Below are positions 17,457 to 26,490 of a stretch of 58,691 nucleotides of DNA, in pieces. Each line of letters begins with the position of its first letter. Within the stretch, counting starts at the first letter, position 1. A program made the position numbers and the translations under genes. Source of the stretch: Candidatus Acidiferrum typicum (lineage in GTDB: Bacteria > Acidobacteriota > Terriglobia > Acidiferrales > UBA7541); NCBI GenBank assembly GCA_002478115.1, contig DLMH01000009.1:1-58691 (forward strand), given 5' to 3'. Under the pieces are notes generated by a model, which was not told the DNA's origin, did no database searches, and saw only the letters and a list, made by a program, of their open reading frames with translations.

Positions 17457-20400
17457 ATGGCTCTCTTTGTTGGCTTGGATGTCGGAAGTGTCAGCGCCAA
17501 GCTCGCAGCGGTGTGGCTACCGGGCGAACCTGCGAGCAACACGCCTGCGCAGGGAAACGGGCATTTTCTCAGGGCCAGCCACGGAGCGGAGCACCGCTGC
17601 GGTGCGCCTGTACTGCTCTCGGGGTACCGCCGCACGTATGGAAATCCCATCCAAACGGTCAAAGATCTCCTCGCCGAATTTCAAGCTTTGCTGCCGGACG
17701 AGGAAATTCGCGGCATGCGTGTGACAGGCTCCGGAGGGCGCCTGGTAGCGGAAGCCTTAAACGCCAACACCGAAAACGAGTTCAAGGCCATTGCCTGCGC
17801 GGTTGGCCAACTCTATCCAGAGGTGCGGACGGTTTTTGAGATTGGAGGCGAAAGCTCGAAATACTTGCGGCTGGCCGAAGACGGCAATCCGCAGCACGCC
17901 ACGGGATCCAACGCACACACCTACGCGACAGGCATTATGGACTATTCGACGAGCGGAGAATGCGCCGCGGGGACCGGGTCGTTTCTGGACCAGCAGGCTT
18001 CGCGCCTGAAATATCGCGTGGAAGAGATTGGAGATGTGGTCACACAGGCAAAATGTGCGGCGCGGATCGCGGGGCGCTGCTCCGTTTTCGCGAAGTCCGA
18101 CATGATTCACGCGCAGCAGAAAGGCTACTCCACGGAGGAGGTGCTGAAGGGGCTGTGCGAAGCGGTGTCGCGCAATTTCAAGAGCAACATCGTCCGCGGA
18201 AAGGCGGTGAAGCCGCGGGTCGCGCTGATTGGAGCGGTGTCGCAGAATCGCGGCGTGGTGCAGGCGCTGGCGGAAGCGTTTCGTCTGGGGCCGGAAGGCT
18301 TGTTCGTGCCGGAAGAATACGCCTGGATAGGCGCACTGGGTTGTGCGCTGCTGGAGCGCAGCCAGAAAGACGATCCTGCGCGCAGGAAAAGCAATGGCCA
18401 CTTCCGGCCGCACTTGCAGCTTGCCGGGGAGAAGGAACGCGACCTTCCGCCGTTGTCCCTTGCGAACGTGCTCTTGCTGCGCGATCATCCCGAAGCTTCA
18501 CGCACGGAAGCGGTTCCGAAAGACGGCGAACAAATTTCCACGTTCCTGGGAATCGACGTGGGATCGGTCAGCACAAATCTGGCGCTGCTCGATGAAGAAG
18601 GGCGCCTGCTGCACGGCATCTACCTGCGAACGTCTGGCCGCCCGATTGAAGTGGTTCAGGAAGGCCTGCAGGAAATCGATCGCATGTTCCGCGGGCGGAT
18701 CGTGGTGCGAGGCGTGGGCACCACGGGTTCGGGGCGCGAGCTCATCGGCGAGCTGGTTGGCGCGGACACGGTCAACGACGAAATCACCGCGCACAAAACC
18801 GGTGCGATCTATGTGCACGAGAAACTCGTAAAGAACCGCGCGGGCTCTGCGCTGGAAGAAGGTGAGGAGCCGGGCGAGGTCGACACGATCTTCGAGATAG
18901 GCGGCCAGGATTCCAAGTTCATCTCCATTGACCATGGCGTGGTTGTGGACTTCGCGATGAACGAGGCCTGTGCGGCGGGCACGGGCTCCTTCCTTGAAGA
19001 ACAGGCCGAGCGCATGGACATCCAGATCAAGGATGAATTCGCGGAGAAGGCCATGGCTTCGATGGCCCCGGCGCGTCTCGGCGAGCGCTGCACCGTGTTC
19101 ATGGAGCGCGACGTCACCGGTTGGATGTCGCGCGGCAGCCGGGTGGGCGATCTCGCGGCAGGCCTGGCGTATTCGGTGGCCATGAACTATCTGAACCGCG
19201 TTGTCCGTGACCGCAAGATCGGCAAGGTGATCTATTTTCAGGGCGGCACGGCGTACAACGATGCGGTGGCGGCGGCGTTTTCGCAGTTACTGGGGAAACG
19301 CATCATCGTGCCGCCGCACAACGGGATCATCGGGGCCATCGGCATGGCCCTGATCGCGCAGCAAGTGATACGTGCGAAAGAGCGCGTGCAAGGGCGCCTG
19401 CAGGTGGGAGCCTTCGCCGCTGCGGCAGGATCGGCAAGCGCTTCCGTGGGCACCGTGACGTTGACGAAGCCCCCCGAATCGATTTCGACGTTTCGTGGAT
19501 TTGATTTGAACCGCGCCAGCTTTGAGACGCGCGAGTTTGTGTGCAAAGCCTGCTCCAACTATTGCGACATGAAAGAGATTACCGTCGAGGGGCGGAAAAC
19601 CTACTGGGGCGACAAGTGCTCCGACAAATTCCGCAAACGCGCGCGCACGGAGCGGCGGCCCGTGATTGACGACCTGATGGCGCTGTACGACCGGCTGCTG
19701 CGCGAAGGCTATCGCGAACCGGTGGCTGGCGAGGCCAATGGCAGACTCCGCGTGGGCGTCCCGCAAGCTATGTATTTCCACGATCGCTTTCCTTTCTGGC
19801 AAGCCTACCTCAAGGGGATTGGTCTCGAGGTGGTGCTTTCCGGCGTGACGGATCAGCGCATTGCCACGCGCGGCGCGGAACTCAGCATTGCGGAACCCTG
19901 TTTTCCGGTGCAGATCGCGCATGGGCACGTGCATTCCCTGCTGCACGGCACGGAGGAACGCCCTGCGGTGGATTTCGTGCTCCTGCCGAATGTGATGGAC
20001 ATGGAGGCGCCAGAATCCTCGGTCGCTTCGCACCTCTGCCCCTGGAATCAGACGCTGCCTTATGTGGTGCGTTCCGCGCCGGAGTTCGAGGCATTCGCCG
20101 ACCGGTTTCTCGCACCCACACTCTATTTTCGAGCCGGCCGCAAACACGTGAAACGCCAGCTCGCGCAATGTTTCGAGCGTCTTGGCGTCAGCCGGCGGCA
20201 AAGCGACCAGGCAGCGGAGGCGGCTTACTTCGCGCAGGCGCGCTTCACCGAACGGCTGATCGAGGAGGGCCACAAAGCGTGCGCCACGCTGCGCGCCACG
20301 GGCGAGCCCGCGGTTTTGCTGATCGGGCGTGCCTACAACATTTATGACCGCAACGGAAATTGCGATATCCCCAGGAAATTGCGGGATCTCTACGGCGTGA

Positions 20401-20717
20401 ATGTACTGCCACTTGATTTTCTGCCGCTGGATGAGCACGCCACGGACGATCTGCACCCCAACATGTTCTGGCATTCCGGGCGGCGTATCCTGGAGGCGGG
20501 GCGCTTCGCCAGCGAGCACCCGAACATGCACATCATTTACATCACAAACTTCAAGTGCGGACCGGACTCCTTTATCAAACACTACCTGCGGGATGTGGCG
20601 AAGGTGCCGTTCCTGGTGCTTCAGTTTGACGGCCACGGCAACGACGCCGGCTACCTGACACGATGCGAAGCGTATCTCGACAGCAAGGGGCTGCTGCGAT
20701 GCACGAACACCCAGTAG
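17457..20717 (+). CDS. Double acyl-CoA dehydratase activase with DUF2229
   Basis: This 1086-residue protein carries two BadF/BadG/BcrA/BcrD-type ASKHA ATPase domains in tandem. Domain 1 opens LFVGLDVGSVSAKLA and has CAAGTGSFLDQQ and GRCSVFAKSDM. Domain 2 opens FLGIDVGSVSTNLA and has CAAGTGSFLEEQ and ERCTVFMERDV. In characterised activases these cysteines bridge a [4Fe-4S] cluster between two subunits; here one chain may form the whole arrangement. A DUF2229 region follows, with CKACSNYC and DKCSDKF cysteines. Known relatives drive ATP-dependent low-potential electron transfer to 2-hydroxyacyl-CoA dehydratases, benzoyl-CoA reductases or double-cubane proteins. GGGGGGA precedes the chosen ATG. 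The next gene overlaps its end. Confidence 0.88.
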   Translation: MALFVGLDVGSVSAKLAAVWLPGEPASNTPAQGNGHFLRASHGAEHRCGAPVLLSGYRRTYGNPIQTVKDLLAEFQALLPDEEIRGMRVTGSGGRLVAEALNANTENEFKAIACAVGQLYPEVRTVFEIGGESSKYLRLAEDGNPQHATGSNAHTYATGIMDYSTSGECAAGTGSFLDQQASRLKYRVEEIGDVVTQAKCAARIAGRCSVFAKSDMIHAQQKGYSTEEVLKGLCEAVSRNFKSNIVRGKAVKPRVALIGAVSQNRGVVQALAEAFRLGPEGLFVPEEYAWIGALGCALLERSQKDDPARRKSNGHFRPHLQLAGEKERDLPPLSLANVLLLRDHPEASRTEAVPKDGEQISTFLGIDVGSVSTNLALLDEEGRLLHGIYLRTSGRPIEVVQEGLQEIDRMFRGRIVVRGVGTTGSGRELIGELVGADTVNDEITAHKTGAIYVHEKLVKNRAGSALEEGEEPGEVDTIFEIGGQDSKFISIDHGVVVDFAMNEACAAGTGSFLEEQAERMDIQIKDEFAEKAMASMAPARLGERCTVFMERDVTGWMSRGSRVGDLAAGLAYSVAMNYLNRVVRDRKIGKVIYFQGGTAYNDAVAAAFSQLLGKRIIVPPHNGIIGAIGMALIAQQVIRAKERVQGRLQVGAFAAAAGSASASVGTVTLTKPPESISTFRGFDLNRASFETREFVCKACSNYCDMKEITVEGRKTYWGDKCSDKFRKRARTERRPVIDDLMALYDRLLREGYREPVAGEANGRLRVGVPQAMYFHDRFPFWQAYLKGIGLEVVLSGVTDQRIATRGAELSIAEPCFPVQIAHGHVHSLLHGTEERPAVDFVLLPNVMDMEAPESSVASHLCPWNQTLPYVVRSAPEFEAFADRFLAPTLYFRAGRKHVKRQLAQCFERLGVSRRQSDQAAEAAYFAQARFTERLIEEGHKACATLRATGEPAVLLIGRAYNIYDRNGNCDIPRKLRDLYGVNVLPLDFLPLDEHATDDLHPNMFWHSGRRILEAGRFASEHPNMHIIYITNFKCGPDSFIKHYLRDVAKVPFLVLQFDGHGNDAGYLTRCEAYLDSKGLLRCTNTQ

Positions 20718-22018
20718 AAAATTCGCGGACGATTCCGCGCTCGCATCCGCTCTACGGAAAGAAGATCTATGTGCCGCGGATGGTGGAAGGCACCGCACGG
20801 GCCCTGGCGGCCGTGCTGCGCTCGTTGGGTGTCGATGCGGAAGTCACGCCTCACTCGAATGCACGAACACTGGATCTCGGCGGAAAATTTTCCAGCGGGG
20901 ATGAGTGCTACCCGCTGAAGGTAACGCTGGGAGATTTCCTGCAGATCACGGAACAGCCGGGGTTCGATCCGAAAAAGACCGCGTTCTTCATGGTCACGGG
21001 GCACGGACCGTGCCGCTTCGGACAATATGCGCCGTATCTGAGGAGCGTCCTGACGCAGACCGGCTATCCCGAAGTGACGATCTGTCAGCCCAGCACCGAA
21101 AAAGGGTACAGCGACTTCGGAGAGTCTTCGACGCTGTTTACGCGGGGAGTGTGGCGCGCGATTGTCGCGGCCGATATTTTGTTGAAACTCCTCCTGAAGT
21201 CACGCCCGTATGAAATTACGGAGGGCTCCGCCGACGCCGCCTTCGAGGAGAGCCTTCAGGCCCTTTGCAAAGTTCTGGAGGTTACCTACGCCAGTTTCGA
21301 CAAGCAGATGGCGGCGCTTTGCGGGTGCCTTCTGCATGCGCGCGAAAGTTTCCGCAAATTGCCAGTGCAATTTGACGCCGGCAAACCACTGATCGGCGTG
21401 GTCGGCGAAATCTTTTGCCGCCTGAACGAATTCAGCAACAACGAACTGGTCCGGCGCCTGGAAGTTGCGGGCGCGGAAGTGTGGATGAACGACTTCTCCG
21501 AATGGATCTGGTACACGAACGCCGACCAGCGCCGCCGATTACAGATTTTTGGCCGGCGCTTTTCCATGGAAGCAGCCGAGGCGCATGTCCGCAACTTCAT
21601 CCAGCGCAAGGACGAACACATTTTGCTGGCGATGTTCAGGGAAGATTTCCGCGGCTACGAAGAGCCGCATGAGATCCAGGTGGTGCTCGATGGCGCGGAA
21701 CCCTACCTGCCGGCCCTGGGCGCAAACGGCGAAATGGTCGTGAACGTCGGCAAGGCCGTCTATTTCGCCCGCAAGGGGCTGGATGGCGTCATTGATATCA
21801 GCCCGTTCACCTGCATGAATGGCATTGTTGGCGAAGCGGTCTACCCACGCATCAGCCGCGACCACGCCGGCATCCCCATCCGCAATTTCTATTTTGACGG
21901 CACCAATTCCGACCTGGACCGCGACATCGGCATCTTCCTCGAACTCGCCCGCTCCTACCAGCGCCAAAAACCCTGGCGCCGGGAATTGCCCGCGATCGCT
22001 AAAGCCGCGACTCCCTGA
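20699..22018 (+). CDS. HgdB-like partner of the activase (2-hydroxyacyl-CoA dehydratase family)
   Basis: This 439-residue protein overlaps the activase by 19 bp, so the two are almost certainly translationally coupled. Conserved cysteines sit in SGDECYPLK, GHGPCRFGQY and SPFTCMNGIV, typical of the DUF2229-associated dehydratase-like proteins that hold an Fe-S or double-cubane cluster. The ATG at 20699 has AAGGGG upstream; an earlier ATG at 20663 lies deeper inside the activase. No CoA-transferase, dehydrogenase or benzoate gene is nearby, so the substrate is unknown. Confidence 0.8.
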   Translation: MHEHPVENSRTIPRSHPLYGKKIYVPRMVEGTARALAAVLRSLGVDAEVTPHSNARTLDLGGKFSSGDECYPLKVTLGDFLQITEQPGFDPKKTAFFMVTGHGPCRFGQYAPYLRSVLTQTGYPEVTICQPSTEKGYSDFGESSTLFTRGVWRAIVAADILLKLLLKSRPYEITEGSADAAFEESLQALCKVLEVTYASFDKQMAALCGCLLHARESFRKLPVQFDAGKPLIGVVGEIFCRLNEFSNNELVRRLEVAGAEVWMNDFSEWIWYTNADQRRRLQIFGRRFSMEAAEAHVRNFIQRKDEHILLAMFREDFRGYEEPHEIQVVLDGAEPYLPALGANGEMVVNVGKAVYFARKGLDGVIDISPFTCMNGIVGEAVYPRISRDHAGIPIRNFYFDGTNSDLDRDIGIFLELARSYQRQKPWRRELPAIAKAATP

Positions 22019-22071
22019 ATCTTTCACTGCGCCCTTCAAACCGATGCTCTGCTTGGGGCACAATCGAAGGC

Positions 22072-23241
22072 ATGGCCTCTGCCGCGGATAGCGCCTGGAT
22101 CACAAAATGCGCCAAGGAGTTGGGATTCGCCCTTTGCGGCGTGGTGCGCGTGGAGGCGTTTCCTGAATTGACGCATTTTGAGGAATGGCTCGCGCGCGGC
22201 TACGCCGGGGAGATGAGCTACCTGGAAGATCCGCGCCGGCGGAATCCCGCGCTCGTTCAGGAAAATTTGCGAAGCGCGATTGTCTGTGGGCTGAATTACA
22301 ACACTGACTTTCCCTATTCGGTGGACGCCGCTGCCGCCAAGACCAGCGGGCCGCGCGGCTGGATATCGCGGTATGCGTGGGGGCGCGACTATCACGAAGT
22401 GGTTTGGGAAAAACTCAATGCACTGGCCGCTTCTCTCCGGGAAAGATTTCCGGAGCCGTTTGCCGCGCGCGCCTATGCCGACACCGGACCGGTGGCCGAA
22501 CGTATATTCGCCAAAAATGCGGGGCTCGGCTGGCTCGGCAAAAATACGCTACTGCTGAATGAAGCGCTGGGCTCGTGGTTCTTTCTCGGCGTGATCCTAA
22601 CTTCCCTGGACTTGGCGCCGTCGCGGGCTCCGGCGGAAGCGCTGCCTGCCGATCTTTGCGGGAATTGCCGGCAATGTCTGGACGCATGCCCGACGGGAGC
22701 GCTGGTAGAGCCCTATGTACTGGATGCGCGGCGCTGCATTTCGTATCTGACCATCGAATTGCGTGGAAATATCCCGGAAGAATTTCGCGAAGCGATGGGC
22801 AGGCACGTGTACGGTTGCGATATCTGCCAGGATGTTTGCCCGTTCAACCGCAAGGCGCCCGTGACGCATTTGGCGGAATTCCAGCCGCGCGGGGGAAATG
22901 CAGAAACGGCTGCGCATGTGCGAAATGGCGCAGAGGCAAACGCGCCGGGGGAACGCAGGCGTCCAGGGCATCCATTTGCGGGTGAGTCGCTTTTCGAGCC
23001 GCGTCTGGAATGGCTTGCGGGAATGAGCGAGGAGGAGTTTCGCGAAGCCTTCCGCGGGAGCGCCATGAAACGCACCAAGTGGAAAGGGCTGGTACGCAAC
23101 GCCTGCATTGCGCTGGGCAACATTAAGCTTGCCCCGGGTGCTCCCAAACGCGGGCCGATTCTTGCGCTTTTGCACAGGCTGGCAGGATCGGCGGAACCCG
23201 CGATCGCGGAATCTGCCCGATGGGCCTTGGGACGCATCTAA
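22072..23241 (+). CDS. queG: Epoxyqueuosine reductase
   Basis: This 389-residue cobalamin- and Fe-S-dependent enzyme catalyses the last step of queuosine synthesis, reducing epoxyqueuosine to queuosine in tRNA. The N-terminal domain has the AYADTGPVAERIFAKNAGLGWLGKNTLL signature (family core), followed by two [4Fe-4S] motifs, CGNCRQCLDACPTGAL and CDICQDVCPFNRK. The C-terminus contains HEAT-like repeats (MKRTKWKGLVRNACIALGN). The length is normal. It follows the HgdB-like gene by 53 bp on the same strand. No other queuosine genes are in the window. Confidence 0.95.
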   Translation: MASAADSAWITKCAKELGFALCGVVRVEAFPELTHFEEWLARGYAGEMSYLEDPRRRNPALVQENLRSAIVCGLNYNTDFPYSVDAAAAKTSGPRGWISRYAWGRDYHEVVWEKLNALAASLRERFPEPFAARAYADTGPVAERIFAKNAGLGWLGKNTLLLNEALGSWFFLGVILTSLDLAPSRAPAEALPADLCGNCRQCLDACPTGALVEPYVLDARRCISYLTIELRGNIPEEFREAMGRHVYGCDICQDVCPFNRKAPVTHLAEFQPRGGNAETAAHVRNGAEANAPGERRRPGHPFAGESLFEPRLEWLAGMSEEEFREAFRGSAMKRTKWKGLVRNACIALGNIKLAPGAPKRGPILALLHRLAGSAEPAIAESARWALGRI

Positions 23242-23292
23242 GAAGGTGCAATGCCAGGGTTGAGGTTCGGCCGGCGGGATCGCTCCGCTCGG

Positions 23293-23321
23293 TTGAGCCG
23301 CGACTCCCGGGGCGCTATAAT
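23293..23321 (+). promoter_or_regulatory. Predicted sigma70 promoter of the superoxide dismutase gene
   Basis: TTGAGC at 23293-23298 and a perfect TATAAT at 23316-23321 are 17 bp apart. The inferred start near 23328 gives a leader of about 37 nt before the ATG at 23365. Confidence 0.65.
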
Positions 23322-23364
23322 CCCACGCGCAAGCCGAAGCGCCCACCGAAGCTGAGGAGCTCCC

Positions 23365-24114
23365 ATGGATCGCCGCAAGTTTCTCGTTAGCAGTGGCATT
23401 GTCGGTGCTGGCCTGCTCGGGGCGGGCAAGGCAGCACCAGGTCTGTTGCAAGCGGAAACCAGGTCGGATTTCAATCTCAATCTAAATGTGGAGGATAAAC
23501 CCGTGGCATTCACACTGCCCCCTTTGCCGTACTCGTTTGACGCACTCGAACCTTACATTGACGCCAAGACCATGCAGATCCATCACGACCAGCATCACGG
23601 CGCCTATGTCACCAACCTGAACAAGGCGCTGGAAGGTCATGCCGACCTGCAGGCCAAGTCCATCGATGACCTGCTCAAGGGCCTGGATAGCGTGCCGGAG
23701 AATATTCGCAATGCCGTCCGCAACAATGGCGGCGGCCACTGGAACCATTCGCTCTTCTGGCAATTGATGAAGAAGGGCGGAGGCGGCGAGCCCAAGGGCG
23801 ACCTGGCTGCAGCCATCACCGCGGGCTTCGGTTCCTTCGCCGGGTTCAAGGATAAGTTCAAGGCCGCGGGCCTGGGGCGATTCGGCTCCGGATGGGCCTG
23901 GCTGCTGGTGAAAGATGGCAAGCTGGCCATCGATTCCACGCCGAACCAGGACACGCAGTACTTTACCGGAGGCAAGGCGGTGCTGGGCCTGGACGTCTGG
24001 GAACACGCCTATTACCTGAAGTATCAGAATCTGCGCGGCGATTACATTGATGCCTGGTGGAATGTGGTGAACTGGGACAAAGCGGCGGAACTGTACAGCG
24101 CAGCCCGCAAGTAG
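23365..24114 (+). CDS. Tat-exported Fe/Mn superoxide dismutase
   Basis: This 249-residue protein is an iron/manganese superoxide dismutase preceded by a twin-arginine signal: [21 protein letters not shown], with an alanine-rich cleavage zone near residue 32. The enzyme domain starts [18 protein letters not shown]. Metal ligands are the His of MQIHHDQHH, the His of [10 protein letters not shown], and the Asp and His of [14 protein letters not shown]. The export signal implies that the folded, metal-loaded enzyme works in the periplasm against superoxide arising outside or at the membrane. It has its own promoter. Confidence 0.95.
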   Translation: MDRRKFLVSSGIVGAGLLGAGKAAPGLLQAETRSDFNLNLNVEDKPVAFTLPPLPYSFDALEPYIDAKTMQIHHDQHHGAYVTNLNKALEGHADLQAKSIDDLLKGLDSVPENIRNAVRNNGGGHWNHSLFWQLMKKGGGGEPKGDLAAAITAGFGSFAGFKDKFKAAGLGRFGSGWAWLLVKDGKLAIDSTPNQDTQYFTGGKAVLGLDVWEHAYYLKYQNLRGDYIDAWWNVVNWDKAAELYSAARK

Positions 24115-24162
24115 CCGCGAACCGCGAAAAATACTCAACCGCCGCCGGGACGGCTCTGCCCT

Positions 24163-24285
24163 CTCTTTCTTTTGTAGGGGCCGCTTGGCGTTTACCCCGA
24201 CCCGGTCGGGGAGGCGGACTGCTCTTGGGTCTCTCTTAGCTTCCCCGGTCATCCCGATCCCGCAAAAGCGGGAGAGGGATCCCTC
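24163..24285 (+). repeat. Composite hairpin repeat, copy A
   Basis: From left to right this holds CTTTCTTTTGTAG (24165-24177), a GC hairpin CCCCGACC/GGTCGGGG (24195-24211), GCTCTTGGGTCTCTC, and GTCATCCCGA (24248-) with a TCCCGC-AAAA-GCGGGA hairpin ending in GGGATCCCTC. The same blocks occur in the same order, inverted, at 27705-27918, but the hairpin contents differ. Confidence 0.7.
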
Positions 24286-24408
24286 CGCCTCCGTGTGTCT
24301 CTCCCCGCTTCCCATTCCACTTCGGGAAGGAACTATTGTCACCGGAGTAACCCCCTCCCCCGCCTATTTTTGTGATCAATGTCAAAACAAAGGGATACGG
24401 GTGCAAGA

Positions 24409-24489
24409 GTGCGCAACAATGTGAAAACAAGGGACTTAGAAACTCGCTGTTTTGATTTAGAAACCCTTTGTTTTGAACTTGATGCGCAC
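24409..24489 (-). ncRNA. Candidate structured RNA downstream of an orphan promoter
   Basis: On the minus strand a near-consensus promoter at 24562-24590 fires into this region, which has no convincing gene. The predicted transcript can pair GTGCGCA with TGCGCAC and AAAACAAAGGG with CCCTTGTTTT to give an imperfect hairpin of about 81 nt. A second segment further on, CCCTTTGTTTTGA (complement at 24380-24392), can compete for the same partner with a 13-bp perfect match. Two imperfect direct repeats, TTAGAAAC followed by a TGTTTTGA end, lie in the loop. Expression is unproven. Confidence 0.35.
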
Positions 24490-24561
24490 TGTTGGTGCAG
24501 AGAGTGAGTATGCTGGGGCTCTGCGGAGCGCGGGCGGGCTTGTGCCGAGTATTCACAACGT

Positions 24562-24590
24562 ATCATACCACTCTATTTACTAACTGTCAA
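24562..24590 (-). promoter_or_regulatory. Near-consensus sigma70 promoter pointing left
   Basis: On the minus strand TTGACA (24590-24585) and TATGAT (24567-24562) are exactly 17 bp apart. This is the best promoter match in the window, yet no credible coding gene follows on that strand before the superoxide dismutase 3' end. Confidence 0.65.
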
Positions 24591-24729
24591 TAGATATTGT
24601 GAGATACTAGTTCCGAAACTGGAACACCCTCGGCGTCGGAGACCCCCAGTTCCATCATCAGCAACCTTGGTTAAGGCACTCGGAGACTCTTCTAAGCGAG
24701 CGAGGAATCGTGGATAATAGGCCGAGCGA

Positions 24730-25742
24730 ATGCAAGTAGCCGCCAAGCGCAAGATTCTGAGCGACCAGCCAGCCCTAGGAAATGCTGACCTTTCTCGATA
24801 TGTCCCCGAGGAACTTGCGAAGTTGGATGACCCCCAGACTGCTATCCCACGCATAGCGAAGGACGCTCAATCCATCGGTCTGATTGAAAGGGCAATCCAT
24901 CAAGTTCCTACGTCACACTCGATTTATCGCGGAGATGCGCGGGACATGTCGGGTTTGGAGCCGCACAGCGTCCACCTTGTGCTGACTTCGCCTCCTTACT
25001 GGACGCTCAAAGAGTATCGGGATTCGGAAGGTCAACTGGGTCACGTTGAGGATTACGACGAGTTTCTTCAAGAATTGGATAAGGTCTGGAAGCAGTGCTT
25101 CCAGGCGTTGGTCCCCGGCGGTCGGATGATCTGTGTTGTTGGCGATGTGTGCCTCTCGAGAAGAGAAAACGGCGGACGACACACAGTTGTGCCCCTCCAT
25201 TCGTCGATCCAAGAACATTGCCGAAAGCTGGGATTTGACAACCTTGCACCCATCATCTGGCACAAGATTTCCAATGCCGCTTACGAGGTGGAAGGTGGTT
25301 CTACTTTCCTCGGCAAACCCACGAGCCAAACGCCGTCATAAAAAATGACATTGAATTCATTCTGATGGAGCGGAAGCCGGGAGGATACCGCTCCCCCGAC
25401 ATTTCCACGAAAGTTCTAAGTGTGATTTCGACAGAAAACCACAAGAAATGGTTCCAGCAGATCTGGAGCGGTGTCACCGGGGCATCGACAAAACAGCATC
25501 CCGCGCCATACCCCCTCGAACTTGCCGAAAGGCTCGTACGTATGTTCAGTTTCGTCGGTGACACGGTTCTCGATCCCTTTATGGGTACTGGCACGACCAC
25601 CGTTGCCGCCGCTAAGTGGGGAAGAAACAGCATTGGATTTGAAATCGACCGCCACTATTACAAGTTGGCCCAAAAGCGCATTTCGGAGGAGACGTCCTCC
25701 CTATTCAGTACGGCGACTATCAACTCGATTCATTCTTCTTAG
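24730..25742 (+). pseudogene. DNA methyltransferase of a restriction-modification pair, frameshifted
   Basis: Two frames together make one beta-class amino-methyltransferase. The first (24730-25341) carries motif IV as LTSPPYW and the region GGRMICVVGDV; the second carries motif I as [26 protein letters not shown]. Reading shifts at about 25320, within GGC-AAA-CCC-ACG: one missing base restores [16 protein letters not shown] (or H for Y), leading straight into [11 protein letters not shown]. The repaired protein would be 337 residues. The endonuclease gene starts 8 bp after its stop. TSPPY-type enzymes modify cytosine N4 or adenine N6. The frameshift may be real decay or a base error in the sequence. 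Confidence 0.85.
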
Positions 25743-25750
25743 CAGAGAAT

Positions 25751-26490
25751 ATGACTTTCCATCCCGAAATTGCAAAGAAACTGCGACGGGCCATAAAACA
25801 TTTCTGGTCAACTCGTGAATCACAAGCCAAGAAGCAGGGTTCCAAGTCAGGCGCGCGCGACGCCGGCGCAAGGACCGCTGTGACGGGCGGGCATCAGATG
25901 GACGGGTTCATCAAACTGGTCCGGGGGTATTTGTGCGCCAACGGTCTTCCGAAAACACAGGTTTACTGCAACAGGGGAGTGGAACTGCCGGGATGGTATC
26001 GTCCGGAAAAACAGTGGGATTTGTTGGTCGTCGCGGAAGGTGAATTGCTTGCTGGGATCGAGTTCAAATCACAGGTCGGGTCCTTCGGAAACAACTTCAA
26101 TAACCGCACCGAAGAGGCCATCGGAAGCGCGACGGATATCTGGGCGGCCTACCGCGAAGGCGCGTTCAAGCCGTCTTCTCGTCCGTGGTTAGGCTACATG
26201 ATGCTTCTGGAGGAAGCACCAGGCTCGATGCGACCCGTCAAGGCGAAAGAACCGCACTTCAAGGTCTTCCCTGAATTTAGTGACGCCTCCTACGGAAAAC
26301 GATACGAGATTCTGCTCACCAAGCTGGTGAGGGGCGCCTGTACGATTCGGCGTGTTTTTTGCTTTCCGATGCGAAGCATGGCGTCAAGGGCGATTATCGT
26401 GAGCCAGCTTCCGAACTCACGTTCGAGAAGTTCATCGCATCTTTATTGGCACGCGCTACAGCCATTGCAGGAACTCGAAGGTCGAGCTAG
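25751..26490 (+). pseudogene. PaeR7I/XhoI-type restriction endonuclease, frameshifted
   Basis: The first 193 or so residues match the PaeR7I/XhoI family from memory: GHQMDGFIKLVRGYL, IEFKSQVGSFGNNFNNRTEEAIGSA (family core) and DIWAAYREGAFK. The catalytic segment is probably the Glu-Phe-Lys in GIEFKSQ. At about 26330-26337 (GTGAGGGGCGCC) the frame shifts; one extra G gives VRGRLYDSACFLLSDAKHG and continues to EKFIASLLARATAIAG and a TAG at 26488. The repaired length is 246 residues, the size I recall for PaeR7I. Without repair, the native frame runs into unrelated sequence to 26545. The expected recognition site is CTCGAG. Confidence 0.82.

Noticed and set aside
24236..24556. 106-residue minus-strand frame below the strong orphan promoter
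   Set aside because: It translates the composite repeat and hairpins, has a Gly run from repeat DNA and no ribosome-binding site; an RNA is a better explanation.
25300..25370. Programmed -1 frameshift in the methyltransferase gene
   Set aside because: The bases around the shift (GGC-AAA-CCC-ACG) do not form a canonical slippery heptamer, and the adjacent endonuclease has a similar single-base defect, so decay or sequencing error is more likely.
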